From assembly GCA_035623255.1 (NCBI GenBank), contig DASPTU010000034.1:1-45403 (forward strand): a stretch of DNA of 45,403 nt, written 5' to 3'. Source of the DNA: JAFAGX01 sp035623255. GTDB lineage: Bacteria > Acidobacteriota > Terriglobia > Terriglobales > Acidobacteriaceae. The notes under the pieces were generated by a model that saw only the letters and a program-made list of their open reading frames with translations, did no database searches and was not told where the DNA came from. Within the stretch, counting starts at the first letter, position 1. Each line of letters opens with the position of its first letter. The translations under genes were made by a program, and so were the position numbers. Positions 1 through 6,421 of this stretch are shown here, in pieces.

Positions 1-1
1 G

Positions 2-367
2 CGCGAAGGATTTGTGGGACAAATGTTCAAGACCTTTGCCAAGTTCATAGCTCCTTCTGGTATGCCCGCTCCGGTGCTGTGGGGCGACGAGGCAGTGGTT
101 CGTGAGAGGTTAGGCAACGGGGTCTCGGATCTTAAAATGACGCGGCGCCTATACGACTTTACGTACCCCTTCCCGCCCGCTGAAGTGGTGGAGTTCTTTC
201 GTCAGTACTATGGGCCCACGAATCGCGCGTTCGGATCGCTGAATGAAACCGACGCGCGACAGCTCCGCGAAGAGCTCGAAGAATTGTGGTCTGGGCATAA
301 CCGGGCGGGCAACGAGCTGACAGTCGTTCAGGCTGAGTACCTGGAAGTTATCGCAACTCGCGCTTGA
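2..367 (+). CDS. class I SAM-dependent methyltransferase, C-terminal part (runs off the left edge)
   Basis: The reading frame is open back to the first bases of the window, so the GTG at 14 is probably internal and the true start lies upstream. The visible 120 or so residues match the C-terminal region of UbiE-like soil methyltransferases: a Phe/Lys-rich helix (GQMFKTFAKF), a WGDE segment, an aromatic strand region near FTYPF, the helix EFFRQYYGPT, and the final strand EYLEVIATR that closes the Rossmann-like fold. The SAM-binding motif itself is outside the window, so the substrate cannot be judged. It is followed after about 50 bases by a hairpin (419-456). Confidence 0.7.
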   Translation, partial: REGFVGQMFKTFAKFIAPSGMPAPVLWGDEAVVRERLGNGVSDLKMTRRLYDFTYPFPPAEVVEFFRQYYGPTNRAFGSLNETDARQLREELEELWSGHNRAGNELTVVQAEYLEVIATRA

Positions 368-418
368 TGCCGCTAGATGGCAAATTCAAGCCGGGATGCT
401 TAGATATAACGCCTTTCG

Positions 419-456
419 GCAGGCAGCGGGTGCCCTTTCTGGCACCTATTGCCTGC
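419..456. terminator. two-step stem-loop downstream of the methyltransferase
   Basis: A 7-bp outer stem (gcaggca / tgcctgc) and a 6-bp inner stem (ggtgcc / ggcacc) are separated by a 3x3 internal loop and closed by the hexaloop ctttct. There is no T-run after it, so it may be a Rho-assisted or processing structure rather than a classical intrinsic terminator. It lies between the methyltransferase stop and the next gene's ribosome binding site. Confidence 0.4.
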
Positions 457-522
457 TTCGAGGAGGCATCACCGAATGTGCCACGAAAACGTAGGATCAA
501 CCTTTCGCAAAAGGAGAAGGAT

Positions 523-819
523 ATGAATCGCTATTTGATAGAGACGCCACACACAGCCGAGGAATGCCTTGATTTGATCAAGGTGCTCAATGCGCAAGGC
601 TATCTCATGCATTTTGATTGGGGATGCAAAGCCGGCATCCACAGCGGATGGGCCATCATTGAGGCGGAAAACGTGGCACAAGCTCGGCTGGTGGTACCGC
701 CGTTGGTGCGCAGTCGGGCATGTATCGTTAAGCTGAACAAGTTCGACGCTACAACGATTGAAGATTGCGAGAAGCAAGAGGCGGTCGGGGCGGCTGGGTC
801 CGCCGCTTGCAGAAGGTAA
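523..819 (+). CDS. small conserved protein, probable dimeric alpha/beta-barrel (DUF3303-like) fold
   Basis: 98 residues from ATG 523. This start is chosen because a strong Shine-Dalgarno (aaggagaagg, 511-520) precedes it, and the in-frame extension back to 364 has no protein-like character. The sequence has the layout of small ferredoxin-like proteins in which a strand (YLIETPHT), a helix (EECLDLIKVL), a strand with FDWGCKAGIHSGWAIIEA, and a helix followed by VVPPLVR alternate. Its role is unknown; relatives are sometimes annotated as DUF3303-like or YCII-like. The last dozen residues are Ala/Gly-rich and may be variable. The family assignment is from memory of similar proteins and is tentative. 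Confidence 0.65.
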   Translation: MNRYLIETPHTAEECLDLIKVLNAQGYLMHFDWGCKAGIHSGWAIIEAENVAQARLVVPPLVRSRACIVKLNKFDATTIEDCEKQEAVGAAGSAACRR

Positions 820-833
820 ATGCCAAGTAGTCC

Positions 834-866
834 ACGGGAGATCTCAGTTTACCCCAGGGATCTCCC
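834..866. repeat. hairpin with 8-bp stem, similar to the one at 1806-1841
   Basis: gggagatc (836-843) is perfectly complementary to gatctccc (859-866) across a 15-nt loop, just after the stop of the 98-residue gene. Its left arm and flank (acgggagatctcag, from 834) match 13 of 14 bases at 1806 (acgggagatcccag). It may be a terminator or one end of a short repeat pair. Confidence 0.4.
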
Positions 867-882
867 TCCAGGTGTTCTGAGT

Positions 883-1050
883 CTATGCGTACAGCGCTAA
901 GCTGCTGCTGTTCGCATGCTCCTGTGCTTCTTCCGACTCGGCATCTTTGCCTTTGAGATATGCTAGCGTCACGTCCAGAGACTCGTGACCGAGGCGGATT
1001 GGGATGGTGTTCACCGCCCAGAATCTGGGTCAACTTCCAGATTGCCGACT
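883..1050 (-). pseudogene. decayed tyrosine recombinase (phage-type integrase), C-terminal remnant
   Basis: Minus-strand translation ending at the TAG at 885-883 reads LGHESLDVTLAYLKGK followed by an acidic DAESEEAQEH stretch and the end SSSLALYA. This is the characteristic C-terminus of tyrosine recombinases: the L-G-H of the catalytic box, then the T-x-x-Y-L segment with the catalytic Tyr (here in LAYLKG). Only about 44 codons remain. Upstream in the same frame a stop appears within 15 codons of the LGH motif, and a second frame continues a few residues of similar character, suggesting a frameshift as well as truncation. No catalytic Arg-Lys part is present, so it cannot be active. The right boundary is approximate. 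Confidence 0.65.
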
Positions 1051-1098
1051 ATACGGACAAGTTGTTTTGCCTTACCATGGCGCGACCAGAGAAAGCGC

Positions 1099-1770
1099 AT
1101 GTTCGTCGGACACTTTGCCATCGGTTTCGGAGCTAAACGCTGGGCGCCAAAAACTTCCGTCGGCACTCTTATGTTCGCCGCCCTGTTGGCCGATCTGTTG
1201 CTCTTCGTGTTCGTCGCTCTCGGCATTGAGCACATCAGCATTCGGCCGGGCATCACCCGCGTCAACGCCCTGAACCTCTATGACTTTGCCTGGAGCCACA
1301 GCCTGGTGATGGACGTTGTTTGGGGCGCGATCCTCGCCGCTGCTTATTGCCTGACTCGTCGCTACGGGCGCGGCGCCTGGGTCCTGTTCGCGGCTGTACT
1401 GAGCCACTGGGTCCTCGATTGGGCCAGCCACAGGCCGGATATGCCTCTGGCACCCGGCTTTCAGCGTTATTACGGTCTCGGCCTGTACAACTCACCACTC
1501 GGATTACTGATCGTCGAAGGCGGACTTTGGGTGATCGGGATCATTCTGTATCTGCGCGCGACGCATACGCGCAACCTCGCTGGCGATCTCGTACTCTGGA
1601 CATTCATTGTGGCGTTCACTGCGCTTTGGTTAGTCAGCTTCAACGGTGCGCCACCACCAAGCGTCCACGTTCTCGTGACGGTCGATCTCATCCTCTTCCC
1701 GATCGTGTTTGTTTGGGCATATTGGATCGATCGTTTGCGACAGCCGAACGACACATCCGCGCTCGTTTAA
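1099..1770 (+). CDS. YdjM-like membrane-bound metal-dependent hydrolase family protein
   Basis: 223 residues from ATG 1099, preceded by gagaaa. The in-frame extension back to 985 is rejected because it overlaps the recombinase remnant and is not protein-like. The protein begins FVGHFAIGFGAKRW and has about six hydrophobic segments. Conserved histidines and aspartates stand in WSHSLVMD and LSHWVLDWASHRPDMPL, the pattern of the YdjM/DUF457 metal-dependent hydrolase family, whose catalytic activity has mostly not been shown. It probably sits in the inner membrane. It is bracketed by two similar hairpins (834-866 and 1806-1841), suggesting it travelled with them. Confidence 0.75.
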   Translation: MFVGHFAIGFGAKRWAPKTSVGTLMFAALLADLLLFVFVALGIEHISIRPGITRVNALNLYDFAWSHSLVMDVVWGAILAAAYCLTRRYGRGAWVLFAAVLSHWVLDWASHRPDMPLAPGFQRYYGLGLYNSPLGLLIVEGGLWVIGIILYLRATHTRNLAGDLVLWTFIVAFTALWLVSFNGAPPPSVHVLVTVDLILFPIVFVWAYWIDRLRQPNDTSALV

Positions 1771-1805
1771 CAAGGAACTCGGAAACCAACCGCCCAAAGA
1801 CGAGA

Positions 1806-1841
1806 ACGGGAGATCCCAGCATCAAGCCAAGAATCTCCCGT
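1806..1841. terminator. 9-bp hairpin between convergent genes, possible bidirectional terminator
   Basis: acgggagat (1806-1814) pairs perfectly with atctcccgt (1833-1841) around an 18-nt loop. It lies between the stop of the YdjM-like gene (1770) and the stop of a small minus-strand ORF (1858), where a shared terminator would be expected. There is no clear T-run on either side. The left arm resembles the hairpin at 834-866. Confidence 0.45.
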
Positions 1842-1857
1842 GGTGACGGTCTTAGCT

Positions 1858-2001
1858 TTATGCGCACAGAGCGAGCTGAATGTGCCGTTCGATTTTGTCC
1901 GCAACCTCATCATAGGTAAGTCGGTTGAGATGCTTGCTAAGAAATGTGAGCAGCTGAAACAGAAGGACGATACCAAACAGACTTGCAACCACATACATCA
2001 T
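1858..2001 (-). pseudogene. 47-codon membrane protein, probably a truncated copy of the family at 2038-2334
   Basis: Starts at tandem ATGATG (2001/1998) after an AGGGAAGAG ribosome binding site on the minus strand. It has one N-terminal membrane helix (VVASLFGIVLLFQLLTFL) followed by LTYDEVADKIERHI. The latter resembles VEVADIIEHYL in the gene immediately upstream, which continues with a Trp-rich domain absent here. I read it as a paralogue that has lost its C-terminal domain. It could also be a genuine small membrane protein, since start and Shine-Dalgarno are intact. It lies in the same direction as the two upstream genes. Confidence 0.4.
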
Positions 2002-2037
2002 TCTCTTCCCTCATAGGAGCGATGACCGCGACTCTCG

Positions 2038-2334
2038 CTAGCTGAACTGGCCCCTACGTAGTTTCCCGGCAAGCTCAATCAAGAACGCTTCACGTTCACT
2101 CGGCAGCTTCGATTCTGCTTCCAGACATAATCTGCGAAGTCTCTCAAGACGGGGATTGTGAAATTGCACATCCACAAAGTCCCCCCAACTCCAGGCATTG
2201 CCACCGTGGAGATAGTGTTCGATGATGTCCGCAACCTCAACATCACCCATAGCTTCGCGATTTGACCTTGTGCAGCGAAGACACCCAAACAACGCACCTG
2301 CCGCAAGTAACAAACCGATTACCCAACTAAGCAT
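2038..2334 (-). CDS. small membrane-anchored protein of unknown function
   Basis: 98 residues from ATG 2334, chosen because AAAAGG lies just upstream; a TTG at 2382 overlaps the previous stop and is less likely. Residues 1-20 form a membrane helix or signal segment (SWVIGLLLAAGALFGC) whose end resembles a lipobox, but with Phe at -2, so lipidation is doubtful. The soluble part carries VEVADIIEHYL, then WSWGDFVDVQ and a helical Arg/Leu/Glu-rich tail. Small proteins with a D-V-A-D-x-I-x-x-x-L start and a W-x-x-F centre are common and uncharacterised in soil bacteria. It is probably co-transcribed with the 2376-2963 gene. Confidence 0.6.
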   Translation of the reverse strand: MLSWVIGLLLAAGALFGCLRCTRSNREAMGDVEVADIIEHYLHGGNAWSWGDFVDVQFHNPRLERLRRLCLEAESKLPSEREAFLIELAGKLRRGQFS

Positions 2335-2375
2335 CCTTTTAACCCTACATCCCGTATCGCGAAAGTCGTTGGAGT

Positions 2376-2963
2376 TCAGCAATCCGGTTGCAGATGCGAA
2401 TGGGTCATCGGGACCGAAAGGAGTAATTTTCCCTCTTCAACGGCGTTGGTGACAGCCTGGGAGTCCTCCTTCAAAGTAATAACGTGAAGATACTTCTCCC
2501 AAGGGTCGATATCCGCAATGAGCCATAACTCTTTCGGGAAAAGATCGTGGAATTCCTCAATGCTTTTCCATCCATGCGCGACATAGGAGATACGGGCTTT
2601 CTCATCACAAGGGGAATCACGCCAAATATAAAATCGCAGAGGTCCACGATGCCAGAACTTATAAAGAAACTCTTCTATGTCGTGCTTGTCTTTTATGGTG
2701 AAGACGAGCGAACCAGGCAGCGCCGCAATGGGTTCCCGCGTGGCCAAAGCGAGGTCCTTTTTTCGTCCCCACTTGGATTGGACTTGCACCCATAGTGTTC
2801 CCGCAGGGCGGAACTGGTCGAGCACCTTGCTGTAAAACAGAATTGCCAAATCACGGACTTCAGCGTTGGCGGCTATTTTGAAGTGTGCGAAATCACCCTC
2901 TACGCGCGACCAGACTGTATTTCCACCGGTCCTCGGGTTACCAACCCTGATCCTTATTGACAC
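2376..2963 (-). CDS. hypothetical protein, 195 residues
   Basis: I do not recognise a family. The protein is soluble, with no signal peptide or membrane helix, rich in Trp and charged residues (VWSRVEGDF, LWVQVQSKWGRKKD, FWHRGPLRFYIWRD, LIADIDPWEKYLHVITL). It has the composition of an alpha/beta accessory-region protein. Its stop lies about 40 bases upstream of the next small membrane protein start, so the two may form a unit. The start at 2963 is the only convincing one, but no strong Shine-Dalgarno was seen. Confidence 0.5.
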   Translation of the reverse strand: MSIRIRVGNPRTGGNTVWSRVEGDFAHFKIAANAEVRDLAILFYSKVLDQFRPAGTLWVQVQSKWGRKKDLALATREPIAALPGSLVFTIKDKHDIEEFLYKFWHRGPLRFYIWRDSPCDEKARISYVAHGWKSIEEFHDLFPKELWLIADIDPWEKYLHVITLKEDSQAVTNAVEEGKLLLSVPMTHSHLQPDC

Positions 2964-3003
2964 TGCATCACCAACCTAACCAAGAAAGAGGATTAAGCGG
3001 TAT

Positions 3004-3081
3004 ATGCCAGAGGCTGCGCCCTTTTGCACTCGCTGCGGCGCCGCCGATGTGCAGCCATACTTAAGGTTACTGGAAACTTAG
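3004..3081 (+). pseudogene. possible 25-codon zinc-ribbon N-terminal fragment
   Basis: An ATG at 3004, about 16 bases after agaaagagg, opens a short frame with FCTRCGAA near its N-terminus, the usual first CxxC knuckle of a zinc-ribbon protein. A stop comes after 25 codons, and no second CxxC follows. Its end meets the end of the convergent small gene 3078-3254. Most likely a truncated remnant; it may also be chance. Confidence 0.2.
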
Positions 3082-3254
3082 CGTTTCCTGTCTTTTTGCC
3101 GACCCCTCTCATACAGAAAAGTAGCTATCCAGATCAACAAAAAAAATAATCCGGCCCAGACTCCAATTCTCGTCGTCGCTCTTAGGAGGTATGCCGTCGA
3201 GACAGCCAGTGCTGAACCAAGAACCACCAAGCTCCAGATTGCGTTTCGTTTCAT
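3078..3254 (-). CDS. small membrane protein with two predicted helices
   Basis: 58 residues from ATG 3254 on the minus strand. The first hydrophobic segment (WSLVVLGSALAVSTAYLL) and the second (IGVWAGLFFLLIWIATFLY) are separated by an RATTR loop, and the protein ends in a basic tail (RGRQKDRKR), giving a hairpin with the ends inside. No family is recognised. It lies in the same direction as, and downstream of, the truncated aquaporin. A longer overlapping frame (3109-3426) covers the same bases but is less protein-like. Confidence 0.45.
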   Translation of the reverse strand: MKRNAIWSLVVLGSALAVSTAYLLRATTRIGVWAGLFFLLIWIATFLYERGRQKDRKR

Positions 3255-3425
3255 CGTTGCCCCCGTTATCTTTAATTGAGATCAGGGCCACCATGGCGTC
3301 AACGGTATACGGATCGGTGAGCCGGTCATCTGCCCGCTTTGATTTGATAACCACCACATGATTTGAAGATGCGGTAGATAGGCGGGCTGGCCCACCCTTC
3401 ACATTTGGTACTAACCAGTATTGCA

Positions 3426-3709
3426 ATCTGGGCGACTACATACCCAGGCACTTCACTCTACGGAATTCCTCGCTGCGATGCATCGGCCAATGTCACAGCG
3501 GGGTTGAAGTGCGCTCCTGAGACTGATCCAAAGGTCAGAATTAGCGCGACTAGTGCTGTACCCGTCGCAATCGTGTTGGCGAGCAGAGCGATGGCGACAT
3601 TTCCGCCTGATAGTCGTTCCCCCATAATTCCAGAACCGACCACGGCAGCCAGTAGCAGCGCCGTGCCCACGAATTCTGCGGTCATTCGAGCGCGAAGGCT
3701 GAATCTCAT
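3426..3709 (-). pseudogene. aquaporin/MIP-family channel, N-terminal half only, with an internal nonsense codon
   Basis: The first 83 codons are a clear MIP-family start: a helix (AEFVGTALLLAAVVGSGI), GGNVAIALLANTIATG, and the first NPA box (SGAHFNPAVTLA). After GIP the frame meets TAG (3460-3458), then continues without shift as SEVPGYVVAQIA, which is the expected next part of an aquaporin with Trp normally at the stop position. Homology ends near 3426, so the second half with the second NPA box is missing. The ATG overlaps the arsC stop by four bases. In arsenic operons such channels (AqpS-type) release arsenite produced by ArsC. Here the channel should be non-functional unless the stop is read through and the other half lies elsewhere. 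Confidence 0.8.
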
Positions 3710-4200
3710 TCGTTACCGATCCGGTCGAGTTCCTTCTTGAGAGCAAGCCTGTCAATCGAAGCATGGGGAAGGCAAAGAAAGAGGCTGATCCGCCGATCTA
3801 GTAAGAAAAAGGCATCCCGAAATGCTTTTTGTACTTCTTCGGGAGTTCCTTTCACCGCTGCCGGATCAGGAACACCCCAATGTGCGGTCATTGGTTGTCC
3901 CGGCCAGACTGGGCAGACTTCGTTCGCTGCGTTGTCGCAGACCGTAAACACGAAGTCCAGCTTTGGGGCGTCTGGCTTCGAGAATTCGTCCCAACTCTTG
4001 CTCCGAAACCCGCCAGAGGGAATGTGCGCGACTTCAAGCTGCCGCAGTGCTTCAGGGCGAACTTTTCCGGACGGATGGCTCCCAGCACTGTAGGCGGTGA
4101 ACTGGGGTCGCCCCTTAAAATTCATGATCCCCTCAGCCATGATCGAACGAGCCGAGTTGCCAGTGCAGAGAAACAGGACGTTGTAGTGCTTATTCCTCAT
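3706..4200 (-). CDS. arsC: arsenate reductase, thioredoxin-linked low-molecular-weight phosphatase type
   Basis: 164 residues from ATG 4200, two bases after the arsM stop. A longer frame to 4260 would run into arsM and lacks homology. The P-loop is LCTGNSARS with the nucleophile Cys12 and Arg18 (C-x5-R). Further cysteines at 88 and 96 (FTVCDNAANEVCPVWPG) correspond to the redox relay of the Staphylococcus pI258-type enzyme, and VPDPA carries the general-acid Asp. It reduces arsenate to arsenite in the cytoplasm, with the disulfide returned by thioredoxin. It is the third gene of the ars operon, coupled to the broken aquaporin by an ATGA overlap. Confidence 0.9.
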   Translation of the reverse strand: MRNKHYNVLFLCTGNSARSIMAEGIMNFKGRPQFTAYSAGSHPSGKVRPEALRQLEVAHIPSGGFRSKSWDEFSKPDAPKLDFVFTVCDNAANEVCPVWPGQPMTAHWGVPDPAAVKGTPEEVQKAFRDAFFLLDRRISLFLCLPHASIDRLALKKELDRIGNE

Positions 4201-4201
4201 C

Positions 4202-5035
4202 TCAGTTGCAGCACGTCGGTGGACACCAAGATTTCGGCTTGACTGCACGCACGAACGCACTCATGAACTTTCCTTCGACCTGTGGCGCAATACGATCAAC
4301 GTCCACGTTCTGACCTGCGAGGACCTCACGAGCGTCTTCTATCTGATAAATTCTCGTTGGCTCGACACTGATCTGCTCGAACCCAGCGGATGTGAGCTTG
4401 CTGCGATATTCGTTCTCTTCCATCGCTCCGGCCACACAGCCGACCCACAACAAGATGTTCTGACGGATTTCAGGCGGAACGTCGCCACGGGTGACAACAT
4501 CCGACACTGCAAATCGGCCTCCGGGTTTCAATACTCTGAACGCTTCCCGCAGAACTTGGCCTTTGTCGGCGGACAGATTGATGACGCAGTTCGAGATGAC
4601 GACATCAACGGAGGCATCAGGCAGTGGGATGTGCTCAATCTCACCCTTTAGGAACTCGACGTTCGCGATCCCGGCTTTGCGCTTGTTCTCGTTGGCGAGA
4701 GCCAACATCTCATCCGTCATGTCTAATCCGTAAGCCTTCCCGGTCGGACCCACACGTTTCGCAGAGAGCAGAACATCAATCCCGCCGCCTGATCCCAAAT
4801 CAAGCACAGTCTCGCCAGGATTCAACTTGGCTAACGCGGTCGGATTCCCACAACCGAGTGAAGCCAGCAGTGCTTCTTCTGGAATCTGGCCTGCCTGCGA
4901 GGCGTCGTACAGATTGGATGTTATCGGGTCACCGCACCCCGTTGCAGGATTGCTACCACAACACGAACTCCCGCCCGTAGTCACTCGTAAGGCGGCTTGA
5001 CCGTACTTCTCTTTGACGACTTCTTTGATGTCCAT
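4202..5035 (-). CDS. arsM: arsenite S-adenosylmethionine methyltransferase
   Basis: 277 residues. The SAM-binding motif I is VLDLGSGGG (about 77-85). The arsenic-binding cysteines of the ArsM family can be followed: a CC pair at 25-26, Cys62 in SLGCGNP, Cys150 in ISNCVINL, and Cys200 in WVGCVAGA. A Cys-rich tail (WCPPTCC) ends the protein. It converts arsenite to methylated and finally volatile forms. The start has AGGAGC just upstream, and the gene lies 10 bases after arsR. Since no efflux gene (arsB, acr3) is in the operon, methylation is likely the main detoxification route encoded here. Confidence 0.93.
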   Translation of the reverse strand: MDIKEVVKEKYGQAALRVTTGGSSCCGSNPATGCGDPITSNLYDASQAGQIPEEALLASLGCGNPTALAKLNPGETVLDLGSGGGIDVLLSAKRVGPTGKAYGLDMTDEMLALANENKRKAGIANVEFLKGEIEHIPLPDASVDVVISNCVINLSADKGQVLREAFRVLKPGGRFAVSDVVTRGDVPPEIRQNILLWVGCVAGAMEENEYRSKLTSAGFEQISVEPTRIYQIEDAREVLAGQNVDVDRIAPQVEGKFMSAFVRAVKPKSWCPPTCCN

Positions 5036-5045
5036 TGCGCTGCTC

Positions 5046-5396
5046 CTATTTACAGACTGTGATGATCGACTCCGGCTTCAGTGCTTTGTTCCTCGTGCAG
5101 CACTCGGCATAGAGGAATTGCAGGACTTCCTGAAGGGCATCGGTGTTTGCTGTGTAACGCAGGAATGTGCTTTCCCGTTGAACGTTCACAAGGTCTTCAG
5201 CCTTCAATTTGTCGAGGTGATGGGACAACGTCGAGTTCGGAATGTCCAATTCTTCCTGAATCTGACTGACCACAAGACCGTCAGGGTGTGCGGCGAGTAA
5301 GAGTTGCATGATTCGCAGACGTGCCTCGGTGCCCATTGCCGAGAACATGTCTGCGTATTTGACCACTTTGTCGGATGTTCGGCGGGGCGTTGGCAT
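5046..5396 (-). CDS. arsR: ArsR/SmtB-family arsenic-responsive repressor
   Basis: 116 residues. Winged helix-turn-helix: TEARLRIMQLL (about 23-33), recognition region VSQIQEELDIPNSTLSHHL (43-61), wing near NVQRESTFLRY. A C-terminal Cys pair at 99-100 (AECCTR) with Cys115 is a candidate arsenite site, different in place from the E. coli ELCVCD motif but like other atypical ArsR proteins. It is first in the operon, so it should repress itself together with arsM and arsC. There is no Shine-Dalgarno before ATG 5396. The promoter spacing puts the transcript start at or next to the start codon, implying a leaderless mRNA. Confidence 0.9.
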   Translation of the reverse strand: MPTPRRTSDKVVKYADMFSAMGTEARLRIMQLLLAAHPDGLVVSQIQEELDIPNSTLSHHLDKLKAEDLVNVQRESTFLRYTANTDALQEVLQFLYAECCTRNKALKPESIITVCK

Positions 5397-5431
5397 ATTT
5401 CGATGATTGCAGAAATATGGGAGCCTGTCAA
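5394..5431 (-). promoter_or_regulatory. ars promoter and ArsR operator
   Basis: On the minus strand a perfect -35 TTGACA (5431-5426), a 17-bp spacer and a -10 AATCAT (5408-5403) point to transcription starting around 5396, the A of the arsR ATG. An 8-bp perfect inverted repeat, catatttc-N10-gaaatatg (5394-5419), covers the -10 box, part of the spacer and the start codon, as expected for an ArsR-family operator that blocks polymerase. The repeat and boxes are seen directly; binding is inferred. Confidence 0.65.
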
Positions 5432-5666
5432 CCCATTAGGAATGAGCTAGACTGCAGGGCAAGAATGCACTGAGGTCCCGATGATAGCTACCGTTAGCAA
5501 TATAGAAGCTGCTAGTCAGCAAGTCCGGCTGGCGAAACTTGAGGTACAGTTTGGGTCTTGCTTTATAGCGCATCCTGATTTTCTTTCCTCTCTGACTAAT
5601 ACCCAAAGAGTTGGAAAATCAGTACAAGCCTTGTAGCTTTCTTACAAACCCTTTGCCGTGAATAGC
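5432..5666. other. intergenic region between the ars promoter and tRNA-Ser
   Basis: Lower GC than the surroundings. The only candidate gene is a 51-codon plus-strand frame (ATG 5481, stop 5636) with GAGG five bases upstream, divergent from arsR. It shows no recognisable family and may be chance. No clear copy of the tRNA 3' end was found by eye. Confidence 0.3.
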
Positions 5667-5756
5667 TGGCGGAGAGGGAGGGATTCGAACCCCCGATACC
5701 CGTTAAGGTATGTCCGCTTTCGAGGCGGATCGTTTCAACCGCTCACGCACCTCTCC
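5667..5756 (-). tRNA. tRNA-Ser (anticodon CGA)
   Basis: On the minus strand a 7-bp acceptor stem (GGAGAGG / CCTCTCC) is followed by discriminator G and an encoded CCA (5669-5667). The anticodon arm CCGC-CTCGAAA-GCGG gives anticodon CGA, reading UCG. The long variable arm (ACCTTAACGGGT) and GGTTCGAATCC T-arm are typical of a class II serine tRNA. Its 3' end points toward the arsenic region, a common integration position for genomic islands. Confidence 0.95.
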
Positions 5757-5833
5757 GCGACAAATCCGTACTAACGTCAATCGCGAAACGGCTCAGCCAA
5801 ATCGCTGGCCGAACACTCGTTTGGCAGCCGCCG

Positions 5834-6328
5834 TTAACGTCTCGCTGCGAAAAACTCCTGCAGCAACTCCGCACATCTGCCGGCGAGTACACCGCCACGG
5901 ACGTCCACACGGTGATTCAGATGCGGGTGGTTCAAAACCTGAAGTACGGAATGAACTGCACCAGCCTTGGGATCGTCGGCGCCATAAACCAGACGCTTGA
6001 GGCGAGCATGAACCAACGCCCCGGCGCACATCGCGCACGGCTCAATTGTAGCAAACAGTTCGCAGCCACTTAGGCGGTGGTTACCTACGTTTTTCCCGGC
6101 CTCGCGCAGGGCGACGATCTCGGCGTGAGCGCTGGGGTCAGAATCGGTCAGGGTGCGGTTCCAACCGCGCCCCACGATGTTTCCTTCGCATACAACTATG
6201 GCACCCACCGGCACCTCGCCAGCCTGGAGGGCGCGCCGAGCGGCGCGAATCGCTTCCTCCATCCAGATCTCGTCGGTCCGGGGCTCCCTGCCGGGCTGTG
6301 CTTCCGATCGCGCTTGTTGCATTACCAT
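5834..6328 (-). CDS. tadA: tRNA-specific adenosine deaminase
   Basis: 164 residues from ATG 6328 (or 6322); the longer open frame upstream overlaps the divergent nuoI-like gene in an unlikely composition. The deaminase zinc site is complete: SAHAEIVAL with His68 and catalytic Glu70, and EPCAMCAGAL with Cys98 and Cys101. The start region MEEAIRAARRAL and the VPVGAIVV strand match TadA, which makes inosine at position 34 of tRNA-Arg(ACG). A related guanine or cytosine deaminase is less likely, given the HAE/PCAMC context and the length. It is close to tRNA-Ser and on the same strand. Confidence 0.9.
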   Translation of the reverse strand: MVMQQARSEAQPGREPRTDEIWMEEAIRAARRALQAGEVPVGAIVVCEGNIVGRGWNRTLTDSDPSAHAEIVALREAGKNVGNHRLSGCELFATIEPCAMCAGALVHARLKRLVYGADDPKAGAVHSVLQVLNHPHLNHRVDVRGGVLAGRCAELLQEFFAARR

Positions 6329-6421
6329 CCGGAATATTCTAGCTGGGCGAAGGACGTCCTGGTTGGCGTCGGTGAAAAACCCGTTTCTGACCAGTCGCCG
6401 TCGATGGTATGCTAACTGCCT

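Noticed and set aside
441..456. TGGCAC...TTGC resembling a sigma-54 promoter
   Set aside because: The spacing between the two elements is two bases too short, and the bases belong to a hairpin.
749..1033. 94-codon minus-strand ORF
   Set aside because: It overlaps the recombinase remnant in another frame and has an Arg/Pro/Ser-rich shadow composition with no motif.
1767..1994. 75-codon minus-strand ORF
   Set aside because: The alternative frame from ATG 2001 has a proper ribosome binding site, membrane helix and similarity to its neighbour; this one does not.
3109..3426. 105-codon minus-strand ORF next to the broken aquaporin
   Set aside because: It starts at the point where the aquaporin homology ends and runs through the small membrane protein in another frame; no recognisable domain. 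It cannot be fully excluded.
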